From assembly GCA_047975785.1 (NCBI GenBank), contig JBKEEC010000016.1:1-30606 (forward strand): 30,606 nt of DNA. Reading direction: 5' to 3'. Origin of the DNA: JACXVD01 sp047975785 (lineage in GTDB: Bacteria > Pseudomonadota > Alphaproteobacteria > Sphingomonadales > Sphingomonadaceae). Position numbers and translations under genes: made by a program. Of the stretch, positions 25,092-30,606 are shown piece by piece (within the stretch, counting starts at the first letter, position 1; the number at the start of each line of letters is the position of its first letter). Below the pieces are notes generated by a model. The model ran no database searches and was not told the DNA's origin. It worked only from the letters and a program-made list of their open reading frames with translations.

Positions 25092-25107
25092 ATAATCAAT
25101 TGATTAT
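25092..25107. promoter_or_regulatory. 16-bp perfect palindrome overlapping TATAAT
   Basis: ATAATCAATTGATTAT is self-complementary over all 16 bases and overlaps a consensus TATAAT at 25091-25096. An operator for a dimeric regulator is the natural reading. It could control the minus-strand membrane protein gene, the plus-strand candidate RNA, or both. Confidence 0.55.
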
Positions 25108-25114
25108 TGTAAAA

Positions 25115-25144
25115 TTGATATGATTTGATGCCGGTCAAGATAAA
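25115..25144 (+). promoter_or_regulatory. Candidate promoter of the small RNA
   Basis: TTGATA (25115-25120) and GATAAA (25139-25144) are 18 bases apart, giving a predicted start near 25151. Consensus matches are moderate (about 4 of 6 for each hexamer). Confidence 0.35.
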
Positions 25145-25150
25145 TGATCC

Positions 25151-25246
25151 TGTTTTGCGTCACAAATGATTCGTCCGCAATTGGACGTGTGGGCAAACTA
25201 CTTCTCCCTAACTTGAAAGGGGCCGGGATAACCGGCCCCATTTTTT
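25151..25246 (+). ncRNA. Candidate trans-acting small RNA, about 95 nt
   Basis: No open frame explains this stretch, yet it ends in a very strong plus-strand terminator that no upstream plus-strand gene needs, since the flanking gene is on the minus strand. The predicted RNA has a 5' hairpin CGTCC-GCAATT-GGACG (25172-25187), then an unpaired stretch with the pyrimidine-rich CTTCTCCCTAA (25201-25211), then the terminator. Hairpin, CU-rich single strand and terminator is the layout of many alphaproteobacterial small RNAs whose CU motifs pair with ribosome binding sites. The start site is inferred. Confidence 0.45.
25219..25246 (+). terminator. Strong intrinsic terminator
   Basis: GGGGCCGG (25219-25226) and CCGGCCCC (25232-25239) pair perfectly around the loop GATAA and are followed by ATTTTTT. 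Orientation is plus, because the opposite strand has no comparable T tract. Confidence 0.9.
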
Positions 25247-25351
25247 GCTGGTAAGCTTTGTTATTTTCAATTCCGAATGCGGCTGCTTCATTGCAGACTG
25301 GTATTTTAAGTTGAGAACTGCGCTGCCGGAAACGATACGGGATATAAGTCG

Positions 25352-25379
25352 CGTAATTTCACGTAATAGCAGGTATAAT
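25352..25379 (+). promoter_or_regulatory. T4SS operon promoter with phased direct repeats
   Basis: A perfect TATAAT (25374-25379) has no good -35 box. In its place are two direct repeats, CGTAATTTCA (25352-25361) and CGTAATAGCA (25362-25371), which match at 8 of 10 positions with a 10-bp period. One helical turn between repeats at this location is typical of response-regulator activation sites. Predicted transcription start is about 25386, some 140 bp before virB1. Confidence 0.5.
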
Positions 25380-25386
25380 AGGTGTG

Positions 25387-25444
25387 ACGGATTTTCGAAT
25401 CCGTGATAATCGGGTTCATCAGTTTCCGATGGGCCTGTTTTTTT
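25387..25444 (+). terminator. Hairpin plus intrinsic terminator in the virB leader
   Basis: ACGGATT-TTCG-AATCCGT (25387-25404) is a 7-bp hairpin at the predicted 5' end of the transcript. It is followed by GGGTTCATC (25412-25420) and GATGGGCCT (25428-25436), which pair over 8-9 positions with G-U wobbles around AGTTTCC. Then come G and seven T residues (25438-25444). Transcripts from the TATAAT at 25374 would meet this terminator before reaching virB1, so it may be an attenuator, or end a separate RNA of about 59 nt. Confidence 0.55.
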
Positions 25445-25526
25445 ATATTCAGCCCCTGATCATGTTGCAGCGCCATGTGTCATGCGATTATTTTTACCAT
25501 GCACAAAGGGCTGGATGGAGGATAGA

Positions 25527-26168
25527 GTGATTCTCGCCAAGGCCGGACTGGCAGGCTTGATTGCCGGATTTATGCTTGCTGCAGTTCCGGCAGCGGCTGA
25601 TGTCATGGAAATCGGATCTGATGGCACGGCGCGCTGGGTGGCTGGCGCTCATGTTATGGATATAAACACTTCCGCAACTGCGGGGCAGATTGGCGTCCAG
25701 CCGGTTGAAATCCTGCCGGATGATTTTTCCACTCCGGATCAGAGCATTGCTGACCCTGCGCTCCATGCGCAAATCCTGCCAGTAGCCTACGCATCCAAAG
25801 TGCATGAACTGGCGGCCCGGTATGATCTGAGCCCGACCCTGATCGAGGCGCTGGTCTGGCAGGAAAGTCGCTGGCGGCCCAATGCCCGCTCATGGGCAGG
25901 TGCGCGCGGTCTTGCCCAGCTTATGCCAGCCACTGCGCAGGAAATGGGCGTCAATCCCGATGATCCATATGCCAATCTTGAAGGTGGAGCACGATATTTG
26001 CGCGCCCAGCTTGACCGGTTTGACGGTGATCTGGAAAAAGCACTGGCCGCCTATAATGCCGGGCCTGGCCGGGTGGAGCGGGCAGGGGGTATTCCCAATA
26101 TCCGGGAAACACAAAACTATGTTGCGGCAATAATGGGCCGTTTGTCCAATCATTCACGGAGCAAATAA
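25527..26168 (+). CDS. virB1: VirB1-like lytic transglycosylase
   Basis: A 213-residue periplasmic enzyme that opens peptidoglycan for secretion-system assembly. GTG 25527 is preferred because GGAGG lies 5 bases upstream and the product then begins with a clean signal peptide, MILAKAGLAGLIAGFMLAAV, cut after PAAA. The SLT domain (about 90-205) has catalytic Glu113 in ALVWQESRW, then GARGLAQLMPATAQEMG, LEGGARYLRAQL and ALAAYNAGPGRVERAGGIP. Residues 25-85 form a linker with no match. ATG 25515 is another possible start. It is first in the operon, and its stop is 3 bp before virB2. Confidence 0.88.
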   Translation: MILAKAGLAGLIAGFMLAAVPAAADVMEIGSDGTARWVAGAHVMDINTSATAGQIGVQPVEILPDDFSTPDQSIADPALHAQILPVAYASKVHELAARYDLSPTLIEALVWQESRWRPNARSWAGARGLAQLMPATAQEMGVNPDDPYANLEGGARYLRAQLDRFDGDLEKALAAYNAGPGRVERAGGIPNIRETQNYVAAIMGRLSNHSRSK

Positions 26169-26171
26169 TTC

Positions 26172-26477
26172 ATGCGTTCGCTTTTTCGTTCCCTGGGTCT
26201 TTTTCTGGTGGCCAGCCCGACTGCAGCTTTCGCCCAGCAGGCTGGTGATCCGCAGGGATCAGGGCCGATTGTCGCTGCTCTTGGCTGGCTGCAGGGAACT
26301 TTGCTGGGTAATGTTGCGACCGCAGTTGCCGTGATGGCCGTGGCGGCCGTCGGTTTCATGATGCTGACGGGCCGGATGAACTGGCGCTTTGGCGCCACGG
26401 TTATTATCGGATGCTTCATTCTTTTCGGAGCAGCCTCGATTGTGGCAGGTATTCAGGCCGCAGCAGGCGGTGTGTAG
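26172..26477 (+). CDS. virB2: VirB2/TrbC-type pilin
   Basis: A 101-residue pilin subunit for the type IV secretion system. It has an N-terminal signal peptide ending in PTAAFA before QQAGDP, then two hydrophobic helices, NVATAVAVMAVAAVGFMMLT and FGATVIIGCFILFGAASIVA, joined by the short polar loop GRMNWR. This is the standard VirB2/TrbC layout. The mature protein would be about 79 residues. GGAG about 10 bases before ATG 26172 lies inside the end of virB1. Position between virB1 and virB3 strengthens the call. Confidence 0.88.
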   Translation: MRSLFRSLGLFLVASPTAAFAQQAGDPQGSGPIVAALGWLQGTLLGNVATAVAVMAVAAVGFMMLTGRMNWRFGATVIIGCFILFGAASIVAGIQAAAGGV

Positions 26478-26486
26478 GAGGCGGTG

Positions 26487-26771
26487 ATGGAGCAGCTCGT
26501 CCGCTATCCGGTTCACAGGGCGCTTACCCGTCCCCAGATGTTTGCGGGCGTCACCTATAATTATTTCATCATCAATATGGCCGTTACAACAGAGCTGTTT
26601 CTGATTACTGGCAGTTTCTGGGCCTTGCCGGTTGCATTTTTGATTCATGGCATTGGCTATTTTGCGTGTTTGCGGGAACCGCGTATTTTTGACCTCTGGA
26701 TTACGAAAGTAAGCAAATGCCCGCGTGTGAAAAACTATTCACGCTGGGGCTGCAACAGTTACGCGCCATGA
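26487..26771 (+). CDS. virB3: VirB3 inner-membrane component
   Basis: A 94-residue VirB3 protein. The N-terminal PVHRALTRPQMFAGV is the family signature, followed by a hydrophobic hairpin (YFIINMAVTTELFLITGSFW and ALPVAFLIHGIGYFACL) and the REPRIFDLW motif. VirB3 sits in the inner membrane and works with the VirB4 ATPase; in some systems the two are fused, but here they are separate. AGGAGG 5 bases before ATG 26487 decides against the GTG at 26484. A 17-codon open frame (26768-26821) overlaps its stop and the virB4 start. Confidence 0.9.
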   Translation: MEQLVRYPVHRALTRPQMFAGVTYNYFIINMAVTTELFLITGSFWALPVAFLIHGIGYFACLREPRIFDLWITKVSKCPRVKNYSRWGCNSYAP

Positions 26772-26807
26772 TGGGCAAAACGATCATTTCGCGCCTGAGG
26801 AGGGGCG

Positions 26808-29240
26808 ATGCCGATGGCTAAATGGATCGGAGCAGCGGGATGGAGCGCGAAAGAGGCGCTTGCCGGTAATCGTCTGCCTTATGCCCGGCTGATTGACCCG
26901 CATACATTATTGCTGCGCGATGGTTCTGTCATGACGGCATTGCAGGTTCCGGGCCTGTTGTTTGAGACTGAAGATACCGAGGCGCTGAATGCCCATGCCG
27001 CCACGCGTGAAGTCATGCTGCGATCGACTCTTGATTCGCGCTTTATTCTCTATCACCACGTTATTCGTCGTCGGGTTGTAGTGGAACTGGATGCCGAATT
27101 TCCTGATCCGCTATCCACCCATATCGATGCACGCTGGAAAGAGCGTCTTGGCTCCGGCTCGCTGTTTATCAATGACCAGTTTATCACACTTGTCCGCCGT
27201 CCGGCGCTGGGCAAGGCGGGGATGGCGGATCGTGTCGCCCGGATATGGAAACGGCGGGGCAAACAGAATATTGAGCCGGACCCGAAGGATGTGCGCGCCC
27301 TGAAGGCGGCCGCCACTGGCATGATGGCATCCCTTTCCGCCTATGGCGCGCAGTTACTGGGCGATTATAATCCCCGTACCGGCGGGACCAATAACGAAAT
27401 TCTCGAATTACTGAGCGCCCTGTATAATGGTGAAATGCGGCCTGTTCGTCGCCCGGATGAAGGCACGGATATTGGCAATATGTTGCCATACAGGCGGGTG
27501 AGTTTCGGGCTGGATGCCATGGAAGCGCGCGGGGCGGGTGAACCGGACTTTGCCTGCATGATGAGCCTGAAGGATTATCCTGAGGCAACATCTCCGGGTC
27601 TGCTGGATGGCTTGCTTCGATTGCCCTTTGAAATGGTTGTGACCGAAAGCTACGCTCCGGCGGACCGCACGATTGCGCGTGAACGAATGGACCTGGCAAT
27701 CCGACGTTTGCGCTCTGCGGATGAAGAGGCCATGGCCGAGAGGGCCGATATGCTCAATGCACGCGATCAGCTTGGCAATGGCGCGGTCGGATTTGGCGAT
27801 CACCATCTGAGTGTTCTTGTTCGGGAGCGGGATCTGGCCCGACTGGATGACAGCGCGGCCGCCTGTGCCGCTGCACTGGCGGATACAGGCGCGATTGCAG
27901 TGCGCGAGGATACCAATCTTGAGCCGGCTTTCTGGGCGCAATTTCCGGGCAATGAAGCGTATATCGTCCGCCGCTCCCTGATTTCGAGTGCGAATATGGC
28001 CAGTTTTGGTTCCATGCACGGCTTTGCACTGGGGCAGGCCAGCGGAAACCATTGGGGCGAAGCGGTTACATTGCTGGAAACCACCAGTGCCACGCCGTTT
28101 TTCTTCAATTTCCATCACGGTGATCTGGGCAATTTCTCGGTGATCGGGCCAAGCGGGTCCGGCAAGACCGTGGTGATGAATTTCCTTACTGCCCAGGCCC
28201 AGAAGTTTAGTCCGCGTACGATCCTGTTTGACAAGGATCGCGGAGCCGAACTGTTTATTCGCGGGATTGGCGGAACCTATGACCGGATCAGCGCCGGTGA
28301 GCCAACCGGCTTCAATCCGCTGGCCTTGCCGGATTCACCGTCAAACCGGGCTTTTTTGCGTGAATGGCTCGGTGTCATGCTGCAGGCTGATGGGCCAGAG
28401 GAAACCGCGACGGTCGCACAGGCGGTTGATGCCGCCTATGCGAATGCTCCATCCTTGCGCCGTTTGCGTCATTTCAGGGAATTGCTCTCCGGCGCCCGGC
28501 GTCCACAGGCAGGTGATCTGGCTGATCGCCTGTCTGCATGGATCGGTGAGGGTGAGCATGGCTGGCTGTTTGATAACCAGCGTGATGAGCTTGACCTGTC
28601 AACACGCGTGCTGGGTTTCGACATGACAGCCTTGCTGGAAAACCCGAAATTGCGCACCCCCGTCATGATGTATCTGTTCCACCGTATTGATGAGCGACTG
28701 GACGGACAGCCGAGCATGATTCTGATTGATGAAGGCTGGAAAGCACTGGATGACGAGGTATTTGCTGCACGCATACGGGACTGGCTGAAGACCCTGCGTA
28801 AACGCAATGCGCTGGTCGGGTTTGCTACGCAAAGCGCCCGCGATGCGCTGGAGAGCAAAATCTCCACGGCACTGGTAGAGCAGACAGCGACCATGATTTT
28901 CATGCCCAATTCGCGCGCCCGGCCAGAAGATTATTGCGATGGCTTTGGTCTGACAGTGCATGAATTGTCGCTGATCCGCAGCCTTCCTGCGCATAGTCGC
29001 TGTTTTCTTGTGCGTCAGCCTGACGCCAGCGTGGTTGTTCGTCTGGATCTTTCTGGCGCGCCTGAAGTCCTGACAATCCTGTCGGGCCGTGAAAGCGCAG
29101 TGCGCCGACTTGATCAATTGCGTCAGGCGGTAGGCAATGCCCCGGCAGACTGGTATCCTGCCCTGACAGGACGTGCCTGGCCCGGCCCTGTGGATCATCA
29201 TGGTGATGGCAATTTCCCGATCTGGCAGGCAGCAGAATGA
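26808..29240 (+). CDS. virB4: VirB4 ATPase
   Basis: The 810-residue ATPase that powers pilus assembly and substrate transfer. The N-terminal half is the CagE/TrbE/VirB domain, beginning with the conserved YARLIDPHTLLLRDGSVMTALQ region. The ATPase half has Walker A GPSGSGKT (447-454), FDKDRGAE soon after, and Walker B SMILIDEGWK with Asp641 and Glu642. Later motifs include GFATQSARDAL and TATMIFMPNSRARPEDYC. Length fits the family and no frame break is seen. GAGGAGG before ATG 26808 is a strong ribosome binding site. The stop overlaps virB6 by 4 bases (ATGA). Confidence 0.96.
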   Translation: MPMAKWIGAAGWSAKEALAGNRLPYARLIDPHTLLLRDGSVMTALQVPGLLFETEDTEALNAHAATREVMLRSTLDSRFILYHHVIRRRVVVELDAEFPDPLSTHIDARWKERLGSGSLFINDQFITLVRRPALGKAGMADRVARIWKRRGKQNIEPDPKDVRALKAAATGMMASLSAYGAQLLGDYNPRTGGTNNEILELLSALYNGEMRPVRRPDEGTDIGNMLPYRRVSFGLDAMEARGAGEPDFACMMSLKDYPEATSPGLLDGLLRLPFEMVVTESYAPADRTIARERMDLAIRRLRSADEEAMAERADMLNARDQLGNGAVGFGDHHLSVLVRERDLARLDDSAAACAAALADTGAIAVREDTNLEPAFWAQFPGNEAYIVRRSLISSANMASFGSMHGFALGQASGNHWGEAVTLLETTSATPFFFNFHHGDLGNFSVIGPSGSGKTVVMNFLTAQAQKFSPRTILFDKDRGAELFIRGIGGTYDRISAGEPTGFNPLALPDSPSNRAFLREWLGVMLQADGPEETATVAQAVDAAYANAPSLRRLRHFRELLSGARRPQAGDLADRLSAWIGEGEHGWLFDNQRDELDLSTRVLGFDMTALLENPKLRTPVMMYLFHRIDERLDGQPSMILIDEGWKALDDEVFAARIRDWLKTLRKRNALVGFATQSARDALESKISTALVEQTATMIFMPNSRARPEDYCDGFGLTVHELSLIRSLPAHSRCFLVRQPDASVVVRLDLSGAPEVLTILSGRESAVRRLDQLRQAVGNAPADWYPALTGRAWPGPVDHHGDGNFPIWQAAE

Positions 29241-30448
29241 GCGCCGCTTGCCAGCAGGCCCTGGATGGCGTTGGCGTCGGGATCGCCAGTTCCTTACGCG
29301 CGGTTGATTGTGTCGCCAATGAAATGAGCGGGCAGGTTTTTGGCCGTCTGTTTGCTCCGGGTGGTGCGATGTTGCCGGTGCTGATCAGCCTGCTGACGAT
29401 ATTCGTCGCTGTTTATGCCATTTTGCTGATGCTGGGCCGGACCAATCTGGGCATTCGCGCATTAATGCCGCGTATGTTTACGCTGGGTCTGGTTCTGACT
29501 TTCGCGACAAGCTGGGCGGCCTATCAGGGTGTGGTCTGGAATCTCGCTATTGGTGGGCCGGACGAGCTGGCCGGTATCATGACCGGAACGCAAGGTTCGG
29601 CAACCATTACCTTTGCAGACAAACTGGATGCTGTGTTTATGGCGATCCAGCAGGTGAGCGAACAACAACAGCAGCAACAGCAAGCACAGGATATTTCGGC
29701 ATTTTCTCCGCCCGGCCTGATGTGGCTGGGCACAATGCTGCTTTTACTGGGCACAGTGGGGGTTCTGGTTACGGCGCGTATCGCTCTGGCCGTCCTGATA
29801 GGGCTGGGGCCGATCTTTGTGGTCATGGCCCTGTTCGGCAGCACACGGGGCCTGTTTACCGGCTGGCTCAAAGGGGTGATGATGATGGCGCTGACCCCGC
29901 TTTTCGCGGTGCTGGGTGGCGGTGTGATGCTCGAATTGTCTGTCCCTGTTCTGTCGGCACTGGGCGCATCGCCGGGACAGATCAACCCTCAGGCAGCAGT
30001 GGCCTTTTTCCTGATTGGTGCTGTTCACATGGCGCTGATGTTTATGGTGCTGAAAGTCATGGGCACCATAGTATCGGGCTGGCGGGTGTTTGGTATGGTG
30101 GTAGACAAGGAAGAATCGGGGCTGGGCGGTGCGGATAGTCTGGCAGGCGCACGGGCGGTTCAGGCTGCTTCTGCGGTGACTTTATCTGCTTCTGCTGCTG
30201 GCAATGCTCCTTCACCTGCGTCAATCCCGTCCTCCGGCCGTCATATTCCTGTTTCAGCCATTCCTGTAGCTCTGGCCGCAAATGATACTGGTGGGGTGAG
30301 CCGGGAAACACGTATTGTTACCAATCCACTACCGGGATCATCCGGTGCGGGCACTCATATGGGTGGTGTGTCTGCTGTTTCGCGCGCGCGCGGGATCGGA
30401 AACCGCTTCCGTCCGGCCAACATATCCAGTTCGGAGACGTTTAAATGA
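29237..30448 (+). CDS. virB6: VirB6-type polytopic channel protein
   Basis: A 403-residue VirB6/TrbL protein, the inner-membrane channel component. About six membrane helices are visible, for example MLPVLISLLTIFVAVYAILL, MLLLLGTVGVLVTARIALAV and AAVAFFLIGAVHMALMFMVL. The conserved region GLGPIFVVMALFGSTRGLFTGWLKG is typical. A periplasmic loop contains seven consecutive glutamines (about 143-149). The last 100 residues form a Ser/Ala/Pro-rich, probably disordered tail. The start overlaps the virB4 stop, and the stop overlaps the virB9 start, both as ATGA. VirB5, VirB7 and VirB8 genes are not between virB4 and virB9. Confidence 0.9.
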   Translation: MSAACQQALDGVGVGIASSLRAVDCVANEMSGQVFGRLFAPGGAMLPVLISLLTIFVAVYAILLMLGRTNLGIRALMPRMFTLGLVLTFATSWAAYQGVVWNLAIGGPDELAGIMTGTQGSATITFADKLDAVFMAIQQVSEQQQQQQQAQDISAFSPPGLMWLGTMLLLLGTVGVLVTARIALAVLIGLGPIFVVMALFGSTRGLFTGWLKGVMMMALTPLFAVLGGGVMLELSVPVLSALGASPGQINPQAAVAFFLIGAVHMALMFMVLKVMGTIVSGWRVFGMVVDKEESGLGGADSLAGARAVQAASAVTLSASAAGNAPSPASIPSSGRHIPVSAIPVALAANDTGGVSRETRIVTNPLPGSSGAGTHMGGVSAVSRARGIGNRFRPANISSSETFK

Positions 30449-30606
30449 TCCGTCCGGCGCTTCTCGCGCTTTGTCTTGTTGCTGTGCCCCTTGCACCTGC
30501 CTGGGCAGATGACCCGCGTCTGGTGGAGCGGTTTTATGATCCGGGACAGGTATACCGGATTGAAGGTCGCCCCAAAGTGCAGGCAACCATCGCCTTTGAA
30601 GATGGC
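30445..30606 (+). CDS. virB9: VirB9/TrbG outer-membrane complex protein, 5' part
   Basis: The first 54 codons of a VirB9-like protein, cut by the window end. GGAG lies 8 bases before ATG 30445, which overlaps the virB6 stop. The product starts with a signal peptide MIRPALLALCLVAVPLAPAW, cleaved near AWA-DD, then DPRLVERFYDPGQVYRIEGR and QATIAFEDG. Residues matching the typical VirB9 start (periplasmic protein with a D-x-R followed by a Y-x(2-4)-Q-V-Y-x-I pattern) and operon position support the name; the rest is outside the window. Confidence 0.85.
   Translation, partial: MIRPALLALCLVAVPLAPAWADDPRLVERFYDPGQVYRIEGRPKVQATIAFEDG

Overview
The window looks like a chromosomal segment of an alphaproteobacterium, most plausibly Sphingomonadales. 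This rests on the overall character of the proteins: an rplI product with a long acidic tail, an adrenodoxin-reductase-type ferredoxin reductase, a DUF808 protein, dnaN separate from dnaA, and a chromosomal VirB operon. No rRNA gene is present to confirm it. I saw no tRNA, CRISPR array, insertion sequence or prophage.

Layout. Bases 1-1378 hold the 3' end of dxs and a PmtA-like SAM methyltransferase. A 13-bp inverted repeat then separates them from a convergent polytopic membrane protein. Bases 2321-3378 carry lipB coupled to a small acidic lipoprotein. Bases 3398-6419 (minus) carry gph, argG and a CitE-like protein that has lost its usual metal ligands. glmU diverges from gph and ends at a bidirectional terminator facing the rpsF-rpsR-rplI operon. 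A DUF808 membrane protein follows, overlapping tail-to-tail with a MurC/Mpl-type Mur ligase. That ligase is head-to-head with an LD-carboxypeptidase, a pair that suggests peptidoglycan recycling. fabD, fabG and dnaN come next, then a convergent ferredoxin-NADP reductase.

Bases 17107-22497 hold two tandem paralogues with PAS, GGDEF, EAL and PilZ modules. The first is membrane-anchored and the second is soluble. The 336-bp gap between them has unusually strong inverted repeats. lepA and a small membrane protein (minus) follow.

Bases 24998-25526 have no gene but are dense in signals. They include a 16-bp palindrome over a TATAAT, a probable small RNA ending in a strong terminator, and a second TATAAT preceded by helically phased direct repeats. 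Just downstream of that are a 5' hairpin and a second intrinsic terminator. The second set sits directly before a type IV secretion operon (virB1, B2, B3, B4, B6, B9) that runs off the window edge, so the operon may be controlled by activator binding and transcription attenuation. I consider this 0.5-kb control region the most interesting and least described part of the window.
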